Of a stretch of DNA of 41,338 nucleotides, positions 34,389 to 41,338 are shown piece after piece. Within the stretch, counting starts at the first letter, position 1, and every line of letters begins with the position of its first letter. The position numbers and the translations under genes are program-made. A model generated the notes under the pieces. That model was given only the letters and a program-made list of their open reading frames with translations, had not been told where the DNA came from and ran no database searches. Source of the DNA: Spirochaetales bacterium. GTDB lineage: Bacteria; Spirochaetota; Spirochaetia; SZUA-6; JAFGRV01. Where the stretch lies: contig JAFGHO010000075.1 in assembly GCA_016930085.1 (NCBI GenBank), forward strand, positions 1-41,338. Direction: 5' to 3'.

Positions 34389-36084
34389 CGATTTCATCTC
34401 CCGTCAGAGTATTCAGCACGTCCGCCTTTTCACACCACGCCTTCCTCGCCATGGTGAGGCCGAATGCGATATCGTCGAAGCCGTCGATATCATGGGTGTC
34501 CGGACTCAGGCAGATGAGGATGCCCCGCTCTTTCGCCCTTTTGAGAAACTCCCAGTCCGGATCGAGGCGGTGCGGGTTGCAGTTGTGTTCGAGAACGGCA
34601 CCGGAGGAGGCGAGTGCGTCGAGGATCCGTTCCTCGTCGTAGGGGTAGCCATCGCGAGAAAGGAGCAGCCTCCCGCTGATATGGCCCAATATTGTCAGCC
34701 AGGGATTGGCGATCGCCCGGACGAGGCGTTCGGTCGCCTCTTCCTTTTTCATGGTGAGCTTCGAATGGATAGAGCCGATCGTGAAATCGAGTGAGGCGAG
34801 TACTTCGTCGGGGTAGTCGAGGCTTCCGTCGGAAAGAATATCGGACTCGATCCCTGAAAAGACGCGGAAGGGGGCGGTCTCTTCGTTTATCCGCTTTATT
34901 TCCGCATTCTGTTCCCGAAGGCGTTCGATCGAAAGCCCGCCCGCGTAATAGGCGCTTCGGGAATGATCCGTAAGGCAGAGATACGAAAACCCGCGGTGTT
35001 TGCATGCTTCGGCGAGTTCCCTGATGGTGTACCTGCCGTCGGAATAGTTCGAATGGACATGGATCATCCCCCTGATATCGGTCTTTTCGATAAGGCGGGG
35101 AAGTGCGCCCTTTTCAGCCGCCCCGATTTCACCCGCTGCCTCCCTCAATTCGGGGGCGATCCACGGAAGACCGAGCAGCCGGTAGACGTCTTCTTCCTTT
35201 TCCGCGGCAAGGCGTTCATCGCCCCGGTAAACCCCGTACTCGTTCAGTTTCAGGCCGGCATCCTTTGCCCTGCCCCTCAGCATCGTGTTGTGTTCTTTCG
35301 AACCGGTGAAGTACTGGAGCGCGGCGGCTGAGGATTCCTCCGGGACGATTCTGAAATCCACCTGGAGGCCGTGACGCCGGATCGATACTTTTGTCGGCCC
35401 CGAAGCGATAATCCCGTCTGAGTCCGCAAGTCCGATAAGCGACGGGGCGATCTTTTCCGGCGGCGTACCGGTTTTGGGGACGACGAGAATATCGGCGTCC
35501 TTCACGTATTTTTTCCCGCGCCTGAGGCTGCCCGCGACCGTGACCGATTTAAAAAAACCCGAGGCTTCGAGTATCTTTTTTATCTCTTCCGCGACCGCCG
35601 CCGCTTCGTGGAGGAGAAAACTTCCACGGTTCGTCTTTCTGAACTCGATCGCCTTGAGGATCTTTTCCTGGCTTTTTTCACCGAACCCATCGAGTGAGAG
35701 AAGGCGGTTTTCCCTGCACGCGTACTCGAGTTCGCCCAGGCCGGTGATCCCGAGTGTCTTCCAGACCGCCCGCACCTTTTTGGGCCCCATTCCCTGGAGG
35801 GTAAGAAGTTCCGTGACGCCTTCCGGGATCGACGCCTTGAGAGCTTCGAGGTCGGACGACATGCCGTCAGCGAGAATCTCCATGATGATTTTCCGGATCG
35901 AGGCCCCGGCACCCTTGATCGCGGGGAGATTGCCGCCCCGGGCGCAGCGTTCGAGCGGTTCCGGGTAGGTTTCGACCGACCGGGCCGCGGCCAGAAAGGC
36001 CCGTGTCTTGAAGGGGTTTTCGCCCATGAGTTCCATGTAGGTACCGATGTCGCGGAGGATATCCGCGATGTCCCGATTGTCCAT
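34348..36084 (-). CDS. polX: DNA polymerase/3'-5' exonuclease PolX
   Basis: A 578-residue family X polymerase, the usual size. DIADILRDIGTYMELMGENP opens the 8-kDa domain; two helix-hairpin-helix motifs (LLTLQGMGPKKVRAVWKTLG and SLDGFGEKSQEKIL) follow; and VAGSLRRGKKYVKDADILVV has the polymerase GS motif and the two metal Asp residues. The C-terminal PHP domain MIHVHSNYSDGRYTIRELAE with LTDHSR and ILGHISGRLL is the exonuclease/AP-endonuclease part with the metal His/Asp set. It fills short gaps and trims 3' ends in base-excision repair. Start ATG 36084 has a weak site; the frame is open to 36156, but those residues do not look like the family. It is coupled to nth. Confidence 0.94.
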   Translation of the reverse strand: MDNRDIADILRDIGTYMELMGENPFKTRAFLAAARSVETYPEPLERCARGGNLPAIKGAGASIRKIIMEILADGMSSDLEALKASIPEGVTELLTLQGMGPKKVRAVWKTLGITGLGELEYACRENRLLSLDGFGEKSQEKILKAIEFRKTNRGSFLLHEAAAVAEEIKKILEASGFFKSVTVAGSLRRGKKYVKDADILVVPKTGTPPEKIAPSLIGLADSDGIIASGPTKVSIRRHGLQVDFRIVPEESSAAALQYFTGSKEHNTMLRGRAKDAGLKLNEYGVYRGDERLAAEKEEDVYRLLGLPWIAPELREAAGEIGAAEKGALPRLIEKTDIRGMIHVHSNYSDGRYTIRELAEACKHRGFSYLCLTDHSRSAYYAGGLSIERLREQNAEIKRINEETAPFRVFSGIESDILSDGSLDYPDEVLASLDFTIGSIHSKLTMKKEEATERLVRAIANPWLTILGHISGRLLLSRDGYPYDEERILDALASSGAVLEHNCNPHRLDPDWEFLKRAKERGILICLSPDTHDIDGFDDIAFGLTMARKAWCEKADVLNTLTGDEIDGYFKRRKKQKGA

Positions 36085-36139
36085 ACCAGCCCGTAGTATC
36101 GCATATTTATATAAAAATGAAAATATTAAAGCGCGGCAC

Positions 36140-36169
36140 TTGACATTTTTTTTCATTTCTGGTTATATT
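36140..36169 (+). promoter_or_regulatory. Sigma-70-type promoter of tRNA-Asn
   Basis: TTGACA (36140-36145), an 18-base spacer, then TATATT (36164-36169), 17 bases before the mature tRNA. It is the best promoter match in the window. Confidence 0.75.
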
Positions 36170-36186
36170 TACCCGTTCAATAACAA

Positions 36187-36259
36187 TCCCCTGTAGCTCA
36201 GCTGGTAGAGCGGGTGGCTGTTAACCACTAGGTCGGCAGTTCGAGTCTGTCCGGGGGAG
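36187..36259 (+). tRNA. tRNA-Asn (anticodon GTT)
   Basis: The acceptor stem TCCCCTG (36187-36193) pairs with CGGGGGA (36252-36258). The D stem is GCTC/GAGC, the anticodon stem GGTGG/CCACT surrounds CTGTTAA with anticodon GTT at 36220-36222, and the T arm is GGCAG-TTCGAGT-CTGTC (36235-36251). G36259 is the discriminator base, and CCA is not encoded. A promoter precedes it and a terminator follows. The opposite strand carries the end of the serine recombinase reading frame. Confidence 0.96.
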
Positions 36260-37999
36260 CGAGAAAAATCCCGGCAAAAAGCCGGGATTTTTTTTGCTCT
36301 TCCGGTCAGGTGAGAAGTGGCGAAGAAATATTTCGAGTGAAGCGATGAAATATTTCAGGCACAAGACTGCGAAGCAGTCTTGTGCGGGCAGTCTCGAGTC
36401 TGTCCGGGGGAGTAAGTTGGCATTCTGCGAACCCTCGTAGAGTGCCTTTTTTTTTGCCTTTTCATATTTAGATTTGAACTCTAATATCTCGTTCTTCAAT
36501 AGGAACTTATACGGCTCTTTCCAAAGAATCTGGGCGACATCATTATCTATAATCACCCCATCAGCCATTATCCCCAGAAGTTTTGTCTTTTTATTATAGG
36601 ATTCTGCGAGGAACTTTATCGGATTGTCCCGAAGTTCATCTACCAAATCCATTACTTCAAGAATAATTTTACTATAATCTGAATTGAGCAATTTCTGTCG
36701 TTCTAATAAGAGTCCTGCTTCTCTGTCATACTCATCCATTTTCCGTTTTACAGAGTCCCTATCTATTTCTCCTCCCATAAACAGGTCAATGAGTTTATCC
36801 TTTTTCTCGTCTATATGAAGTATGCTTTTGGCTATGTCTTTTTTGCCTTTTTTATTATTTTCTGCTCTCTGTTCCAGGATTTCTTTTGCTACAGTTTTGA
36901 CCCTATCAGCAAAATCGGGCGAATACCTCATTTCTCGGACAGCAGAATCCAGCATCTCAAAAATCTTCTTTTCAGGTATATAAACCTGTCGTGGGGAATT
37001 AGGACAAGTGTGTTTGTAATAAATATAGGTTCCTTTTTTCAGGTCTCCTGTCATCATCAAACCGCAGGAACATTTTAAGTATTTCGCAAGCAGAAATGTA
37101 GGTTCGTTTTCAGTGCGACCAACATAACTGCTTTCCAACCTTTTCATCCTCTCTTCAAATCTATGCTTTGAAAAATATGGTTGATGATTTCCTTTATAGG
37201 CTTCGCCCTGATAAAGAAATTCCACTGCATAAAAACATTTAGTAAGTAGAGAATACATATTACCCTTTGTCCATTTCTTTCCCGTTCGGTTGGTAATCCC
37301 TGCTTTATTGATAAACCTTACAAACTGTTTCAGGGAATAATCGCCGGTATCAAAGCTATCAAAAATATATCGTAAATCTTTTTCTACAGCAGGGTCAATC
37401 TCGTGTTGCTTTTTTTCTTTGTTGTAACAGTATCCAAATAATGCCCTACCAGGGGCAACACCTTTAAGGGCTTTGTATTTGTTTGCCATTCTAACATCGT
37501 AGGAAATTTTATCCGACCAGTGTTTGTTGATTGTCGTTTCAATACCCAAATACATTCTGTCAGTGTGTGTTGAGTCTTTTGAAAATATCCTTCGGTCCTG
37601 AAAAAAATGTATGCAAAAATCCTGATTATCTACCAACTTTTCTATTCTATTCAAATCTGGAAAATTGCGGGACATTCTATCACTGGATTTGAAGATAATG
37701 TTTTTAATACCAAAGTAAAGAGCCAAATCCAACATCTGGTTAAATACCTTGCGACCTTCATTTTTAGCACTTTCAACCACATTAAATATCTGGGTAAGGT
37801 GCAGATGATTACGGGTGGCATAACTACGAGCATTTTCTTCCTGGTTTTCACGAGAGTTACCATCGTCCTGAACATCACTTGAAATTCGGGCATAAGCAAA
37901 TGCAGGGATTTTATTTAGTTCTTGTGCTTCTCTTATAGCTTCAACTATTTTCTTGTATAATTTCCGATTTTCTTCCATAACTTTACAACTTTGGGACAT
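36221..37999 (-). CDS. Large serine recombinase (site-specific integrase), tail runs into tRNA-Asn
   Basis: A 592-codon frame encoding a large serine recombinase. FAYARISSDVQDDGNSRENQ holds the catalytic Ser in the resolvase domain (33-170). The recombinase domain follows (YKALKGVAPGRALFGYCYNK...GKKWTKGNMYSLLTKCF), then a zinc ribbon (LKCSCGLMMTG...YYKHTCPNSP) and a coiled coil (about 400-450). It would cut and join att sites without DNA homology. From about residue 530 the frame reads LLPRTDS, then junk, then SLPRTDSNCRPSG. These are antisense translations of the two tRNA-like repeats, and the stop TAA comes from the tRNA anticodon loop. The true protein probably ends near residue 530, or its normal 3' end was lost on integration. 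No ribosome site is clear at the ATG. The AT-rich sequence marks it as acquired. Confidence 0.8.
   Translation of the reverse strand: MSQSCKVMEENRKLYKKIVEAIREAQELNKIPAFAYARISSDVQDDGNSRENQEENARSYATRNHLHLTQIFNVVESAKNEGRKVFNQMLDLALYFGIKNIIFKSSDRMSRNFPDLNRIEKLVDNQDFCIHFFQDRRIFSKDSTHTDRMYLGIETTINKHWSDKISYDVRMANKYKALKGVAPGRALFGYCYNKEKKQHEIDPAVEKDLRYIFDSFDTGDYSLKQFVRFINKAGITNRTGKKWTKGNMYSLLTKCFYAVEFLYQGEAYKGNHQPYFSKHRFEERMKRLESSYVGRTENEPTFLLAKYLKCSCGLMMTGDLKKGTYIYYKHTCPNSPRQVYIPEKKIFEMLDSAVREMRYSPDFADRVKTVAKEILEQRAENNKKGKKDIAKSILHIDEKKDKLIDLFMGGEIDRDSVKRKMDEYDREAGLLLERQKLLNSDYSKIILEVMDLVDELRDNPIKFLAESYNKKTKLLGIMADGVIIDNDVAQILWKEPYKFLLKNEILEFKSKYEKAKKKALYEGSQNANLLPRTDSRLPAQDCFAVLCLKYFIASLEIFLRHFSPDRKSKKNPGFLPGFFSLPRTDSNCRPSG
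36235..36259 (+). repeat. tRNA 3' end, copy 1 of an att-like direct repeat
   Basis: The T arm and acceptor end of the tRNA (GGCAGTTCGAGTCTGTCC then GGGGGAG). The same sequence returns at 36387-36412 with one extra C. Elements that integrate at tRNA 3' ends leave this kind of repeat. Confidence 0.65.
36266..36295 (+). terminator. Intrinsic terminator of tRNA-Asn
   Basis: AAATCCCGGC (36266-36275), an AAAAA loop, GCCGGGATTT (36281-36290), then more Ts. It starts 7 bases after the tRNA. Confidence 0.92.
36325..36384. repeat. Palindrome cluster between the tRNA and the recombinase
   Basis: GAAATATTTC, a perfect 10-base palindrome, occurs at 36325-36334 and again at 36347-36356, 12 bases apart. 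It is followed by a hairpin CACAAGACTGC-gaa-GCAGTCTTGTG (36360-36384) with a perfect 11-bp stem. None of it lies in a convincing gene, and the recombinase frame merely runs through it. The position next to a serine recombinase and an att-like repeat fits recombinase-binding or scar DNA. Confidence 0.6.
36387..36412 (+). repeat. tRNA 3' end, copy 2 of an att-like direct repeat
   Basis: GGCAGTCTCGAGTCTGTCC then GGGGGAG repeats the tRNA 3' end at 36235-36259 with one inserted C after GGCAGT. There is no tRNA 5' half next to it, so it is a displaced end, not a second tRNA. Confidence 0.7.
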
Positions 38000-38085
38000 A
38001 TTGTAACATAGAAGGGCTGAAATTTAAAATAATTTTGGAAAATAGTTGGAGAAATAGTTTGGCTATTTATTAGCATCTATAAATC

Positions 38086-38525
38086 TTATTTTAATAAAAT
38101 TATAGGCGATACAATTTTTGGAATAAGCTTTCCGCTTTTCAATCGTATATATCCCGCATATATTGGTCGTATTAAAGATGTTAGTTGGTTTTTCACAAAG
38201 AGATTACCAGACATATTGCGATAGTCATTTTCGTCTGTTACTTTCTTCACCGATTGCGGTGAAAATCCTTTTGAAAATAGATTAAAAACCATTCTAATTA
38301 TTCGTGCCTCTAACGGTTCAATGGTTACTGTCCCATCACTATTCACTTTATAACCATACAGCTGTTCATGAGCATCATGTATGGCTTGCCCGGCATCATC
38401 CCATGCTTTCCTGCCCCGCCGCAATATCGCGTTGATGATTTATTCCCAGTTATCGTGCTTCCGGTAAAAATCATATTCCATCAGTCTTATCCGGTTTTCG
38501 CGGACTTCGGCATTATGATTGCGGG
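38086..38525 (-). pseudogene. Broken second serine recombinase (recombinase-domain fragment)
   Basis: On the minus strand one frame reads VRENRIRLMEYDFYRKHDNW-E, an in-frame TAA at about 38437-38439, then IINAILRRGRKAWDDAGQAI, YGYKVNSDGTVTIEPLEARI and IRMVFNLFSKGFSPQSVKKV. The second part is the start of a recombinase domain (GYKV...I.P.EA.I...F). It lacks the resolvase domain before it and the zinc ribbon after it, ending at KLIPKIVSP. It is a remnant, distinct in sequence from the intact recombinase beside it. Confidence 0.65.
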
Positions 38526-38538
38526 GTAATTATTTTTA

Positions 38539-40785
38539 TTACTGAATATGAACTATGTATACTGCCCCGTCGTAATTATCGAAGAATACATCTTCAACAA
38601 AAGTTCCGGGAGCGCCTATTACAATATAATTTCCGTCAATATCAACAGAACGTCCGAAAAGATCAGCATCTGTATCAGGCGGATATATTTTTTCCAGTTC
38701 TTCCCAGCTGTTGTCTCCTGTCCTCTGAAACAGGCGTACTATATTTCCGTAATCGTATCCTGCAACGGCGTAATCACCGTCAATTGCTACCGAAGAAGCG
38801 ATGAACGGTAATCCTGTATCTCCGTCTACAAGCAGTACGCCTGAATCCCATATATTGGCGGAAGTTCGGTGGTATATGTATACACCCGTACCGTTATTGT
38901 TATCGACAATAATATAATCCCCGCTGATATCTACTTCAGATCCAAACTGATCATTTTCTTTAGCTGATGTTCCGGTAAGCTTGACTTCATTTCCCCAGGC
39001 ATTCAGGCCGGTCCTCTGGAAGACATATACAGCTCCTGCATTCGTATCAATTTCATCATCCCTGTACGCGCCGATTACCGCATAATCTCCATCAATAGCC
39101 GCGTCGAACCCGAAGTAATCGCTCTGCTCGGGATCAGGATTAGGCAGCTCAGCGTATTCTCCCCAGGTATCAACGTCTGTTTTATGGAATATATATGCTG
39201 CGCCGATATTTCCATCGGACACGGAATCGATCATAGGAGCTCCGCCGATAATATAATCTCCGCTGATATCAATTGATGCAGAAAATTCATCTGTAGCTCC
39301 ATCGCCGGAGGGAGAAATGAGGATGTCCGCATTTGTCCAGGACCCGGCGCCATCACCGACGGCAAGGAAAATACCACCACCTCCATGGTCGAGACTTACC
39401 TGTACGCCGCCCAGAAGATAGTTTTCATCCAAAGCAACAGACCAAAAATTGGTTGCATAAGAAGATGCATAATTTGATATTACATCGGCATATTGCCATT
39501 CATTTGTATCTGTTCTTTCATATGCTCGTAATAAAGAGTATCCTGCACCGTAATAATCTCTGGTCGCCGCAAAATAATCCCCGCAGACAACTACCTGTTC
39601 TCCAAACATCGTTGTGGTTTCTTCGTCCAGCCAATGACCCAGCTGGCGGTAAATGTTAAAGTCCACTTCTACTTCAGCCGAGGCTGTAAAACTGCCATCC
39701 GAAGTTGTTGCAGTAATTGTCGCATCTCCTCTTGACAGTGCTTTTACCTCTCCGCCCAAAACTGTGGCTACCGAAGTGTCGCTGCTTTCCCATATTACTG
39801 ATCTATCACTGGCGTTCCCGGGTATTACAGTGGGTGTAATCGTTACTGAATCTCCCGCATTTATAGTGGTTTCTGTAATATCAAGTTCTATACCTGTAAC
39901 GGAAATCCATTCACAGCTAACCGTACATATATCAGTTACAGCGCTGTCATCGCTTGTAAGAGTAATTGTCGCTGTACCGACCCCGACTGCTTCGACAAGA
40001 CCGTTTTCATCTACCGTGGCTGCTGATTCGTTATCACTTGACCATGAAACAGAAGGATCGGAAGCATTCGCGGGAAGCACATTATATACGAGAGACTGTG
40101 ATGAACCTACTCCGATTGTCACTGAATCTTCAATGATATTGACACCCAAAACCGGCAGCCATTCCACATGTACTGTACATGAATCACTGTATCCGCCGTC
40201 TACGCTGGTTACTGTTACTACTGTATCTCCCGCTGCAACAGGAGTGATTGTTATACTGTGGTCACTGGAATCTTCTGATATTGTTGCAACAAGATCATTG
40301 GAATTCGTCCAGTCCATATTATCTTCGGATACTTCCTCCGGCAATACATCAGGTACAAGCTTTTCTTCGGTTCCTATGTAGACCGTTATTTCATCCGGCA
40401 AATCAACATCCGAAACATGCACAAATATAGATGTAACTATACAAGTATCTGTAAATCCGCCATCCTCCGTAGTTACAGTAATAACAGCTGTTTCTTCCGT
40501 ATCTGACAGGGAATAGACTGTTACTTCGTTTCCATCATCAATAATATATGCTGTGGAACTGTCACTTGTCGTCCAGGTTACTTTCTTGTTTTCGGCAGTA
40601 TCAGGTGTTACTGTTGCTGTCAGCACTTCCGTATAGCCTGTTACTATTGTTGTTTCATGAGTATTAAGGCTGACACCACTCACCACAGCCGAATCAGCGC
40701 CGGACTTTTCTACACTCGGACATGCTGTCAATAATATAAATACAGAAGTCATTATCAATGACATCGCATATAATTGTTTTTTCAT
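38539..40785 (-). CDS. Surface lipoprotein with four Big_2 (Ig-like) domains and FG-GAP repeats
   Basis: A 748-residue predicted surface protein. Residues 1-21 are a lipoprotein signal ending LLTAC, so C22 is lipidated. Residues 35-375 hold four bacterial Ig-like (Big_2) domains; each ends in the pattern W.S.D.S.A.V...G.V.A...G.ATIT (WSSDNESAATVDENGLVEAV, WESSDTSVATVLGGEVKALS). Residues 385-748 carry about seven FG-GAP-type repeats (DYAVIGAYRDDEIDTNAGAV, YVFQRTGLNAWG; GNYIVIGAPGTFVED), which fold as a beta-propeller that often binds ligands. ATG 40785 has an AGGAG site. The codons are AT-rich relative to the core. It is likely an adhesin or sensor on the cell surface, but no partner is visible. 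Confidence 0.88.
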   Translation of the reverse strand: MKKQLYAMSLIMTSVFILLTACPSVEKSGADSAVVSGVSLNTHETTIVTGYTEVLTATVTPDTAENKKVTWTTSDSSTAYIIDDGNEVTVYSLSDTEETAVITVTTEDGGFTDTCIVTSIFVHVSDVDLPDEITVYIGTEEKLVPDVLPEEVSEDNMDWTNSNDLVATISEDSSDHSITITPVAAGDTVVTVTSVDGGYSDSCTVHVEWLPVLGVNIIEDSVTIGVGSSQSLVYNVLPANASDPSVSWSSDNESAATVDENGLVEAVGVGTATITLTSDDSAVTDICTVSCEWISVTGIELDITETTINAGDSVTITPTVIPGNASDRSVIWESSDTSVATVLGGEVKALSRGDATITATTSDGSFTASAEVEVDFNIYRQLGHWLDEETTTMFGEQVVVCGDYFAATRDYYGAGYSLLRAYERTDTNEWQYADVISNYASSYATNFWSVALDENYLLGGVQVSLDHGGGGIFLAVGDGAGSWTNADILISPSGDGATDEFSASIDISGDYIIGGAPMIDSVSDGNIGAAYIFHKTDVDTWGEYAELPNPDPEQSDYFGFDAAIDGDYAVIGAYRDDEIDTNAGAVYVFQRTGLNAWGNEVKLTGTSAKENDQFGSEVDISGDYIIVDNNNGTGVYIYHRTSANIWDSGVLLVDGDTGLPFIASSVAIDGDYAVAGYDYGNIVRLFQRTGDNSWEELEKIYPPDTDADLFGRSVDIDGNYIVIGAPGTFVEDVFFDNYDGAVYIVHIQ

Positions 40786-40897
40786 ATTTTTCTCCTGGTA
40801 ATTTTGTTAAAAGGTATTTTATTTACCATTTAATTTTATTAAAATCGTCAAACGCAATATTCAGAAAAACCGGCCTTTTCTTTATACTCCTCTGTTT

Positions 40898-40967
40898 TGA
40901 GTTTGTCAGTTTCCTGCACTTGGCTGTTCCATCTAATTCGTTATAATAATAGAAACTGACAAACTCA
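40898..40967. repeat. 16-bp perfect terminal inverted repeats, 70 bp overall
   Basis: TGAGTTTGTCAGTTTC (40898-40913) and GAAACTGACAAACTCA (40952-40967) are exact inverted copies separated by 38 bases. The arrangement resembles a tiny non-autonomous transposon (MITE) or a two-sided operator. Confidence 0.6.
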
Positions 40968-40979
40968 TTACAATCGGAA

Positions 40980-41008
40980 ATACTGACAATTTAATTAATT
41001 GTCAGTAT
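40980..41008. repeat. 12-bp palindrome next to the inverted repeats
   Basis: ATACTGACAATT, a 5-base loop TAATT, then AATTGTCAGTAT. It shares ACTGACAA/TTGTCAGT with the arms of the pair 13 bases upstream, so both may be sites for the same protein. Confidence 0.55.
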
Positions 41009-41169
41009 ACATCACTGGAAATTCATCAAATCAGGATGTCTGTGTAATTGAAAGTCTCAAATGATTCAATAAATCAAGGTTTTGTAACAGCTTTATGTAG
41101 CTGTATTTATCTATGTTTAGAGACAATATACCATAAATATTTAATAAATTCAATATTATTGTTACCTAA

Positions 41170-41246
41170 CCTGAGTGATTTTTGCCTATTGAAAAAAATA
41201 CATCCTTGTGGTGAAATAAGTTAGCAAAAAACAAAAATCACCCAGG
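41170..41246 (+). promoter_or_regulatory. Hairpin that could hide the transposase ribosome-binding site
   Basis: The 15-base arms (41170-41184 and 41232-41246, one mismatch) can pair in an RNA that enters from outside the element. The right arm ends inside AGGAGG (41244-41249), the ribosome site of the gene starting at 41260. A transcript starting inside the element would lack the left arm and leave the site free. Confidence 0.5.
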
Positions 41247-41259
41247 AGGCGGATTCAGT

Positions 41260-41338
41260 ATGAAGGAAAAAGTCGTTGATGTCAAGAATAGAATCGATAA
41301 AATAGAGACAACAGATGACTGTCTGTCCAGCCGAGCCG
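41260..41338 (+). CDS. Transposase, N-terminal fragment (probably IS1380 family), runs off the window
   Basis: ATG 41260 follows AGGAGG by 10 bases and reads MKEKVVDVKNRIDKIETTDD then CLSSRA to the window end. The D..LSSRA(G) pattern with a basic start resembles the first residues of IS1380-type DDE transposases. Only 26 codons are visible, so the family call relies on this and on the inverted repeat before it. Confidence 0.5.
   Translation, partial: MKEKVVDVKNRIDKIETTDDCLSSRA

Larger units (their letters stand above)
40786..41169. other. Intergenic AT-rich region with two palindromes
   Basis: About 380 bases with no gene. It contains the leader of the Big_2 gene, the inverted-repeat pair at 40898-40967 and the palindrome at 40980-41008, listed separately. 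I see nothing else. Confidence 0.6.
41170..41338 (+). mobile_element. Left end of an insertion sequence, probably IS1380 family (partial)
   Basis: CCTGAGTGATTTTTG at 41170-41184 has the CC...GTGATTTTT look that I recall from IS1380-family ends. An inverted copy CAAAAATCACCCAGG lies at 41232-41246, directly before the transposase start. The element runs off the window, so the other end and target duplication cannot be seen. Confidence 0.45.

Noticed and set aside
36221-36412. The last ~60 residues of the recombinase frame as a real protein domain
   Set aside because: They translate the tRNA antisense, its terminator and the repeat copy; SLPRTDSNCRPSG is a known artefact of tRNA antisense frames.
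39653-40381. 242-aa plus-strand ORF
   Set aside because: It is antisense to the Ig-like domains and rich in Ser/Val/Thr as expected for the complement of that repeat.

Overview
The window most likely comes from a double-membrane bacterium of the Spirochaetota, but this is an inference. The best support is the yajC-secD-secF block. SecD carries an extra ~200-residue segment between its first membrane helix and the GLDL motif, and SecF has a loop beginning QVQIAP; I recall both layouts from Treponema-type Sec proteins. Lax lipoboxes (MFGC, FFFC, LTAC) and several small exported barrel-like proteins ending in an aromatic or hydrophobic residue fit as well. No ribosomal RNA or marker gene is present to prove it.

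The window has three parts that differ in base composition. The left flank (1 to about 6,600) is AT-rich and decaying. It holds a broken sugar-isomerase gene, a secreted GH45 endoglucanase with a dockerin-like module, a DUF3788 gene, a broken nucleoside-hydrolase-like gene, a PlsC-type acyltransferase, a hydrolase-like lipoprotein, and about 1 kb with almost no genes but with CCGTG-rich palindromic repeats.

The core (6,841 to 36,260) is GC-richer and densely coded. It opens with three protease-family genes: an exported CPBP protease facing an operon of a degenerate PrsW-like membrane protein and a secreted trypsin-like protease. Next come mtnP, a HEAT-like protein, two exported barrel-like proteins, an SDR, a DUF7793/STAS-like protein, a hotdog thioesterase and a small unknown. 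A long co-directional run then follows: yajC-secD-secF (protein export), a metallophosphoesterase, transketolase, a radical SAM protein, class II DAHP synthase, a nitroreductase, a cyclophilin-FKBP fusion lipoprotein and a membrane protein. Transketolase makes erythrose 4-phosphate, which DAHP synthase consumes. A DUF3887/hydrolase lipoprotein, a PilZ protein and a malate/lactate-type dehydrogenase continue in the same direction, with their own promoter candidates before the hydrolase and the dehydrogenase. On the opposite strand lie an HDAC-family deacetylase and a polX-nth repair pair. A tRNA-Asn with its own promoter and terminator closes the core.

The right flank (36,260 to the end) is AT-rich and mobile. 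A large serine recombinase sits beside the tRNA, its reading frame runs antisense into the tRNA, and the tRNA 3' end is duplicated between them. Beyond it are a broken second recombinase, a Big_2/FG-GAP surface lipoprotein, palindromic repeats, and the left end of an IS1380-like insertion sequence whose end can fold over the transposase ribosome-binding site.

The points most worth a second look are the tRNA-recombinase junction, the PrsW-like/trypsin operon, the cyclophilin-FKBP fusion with an altered active site, the bacterial GH45-dockerin enzyme, and the hairpin over the IS start. I did not find a convincing new defence system or CRISPR array.
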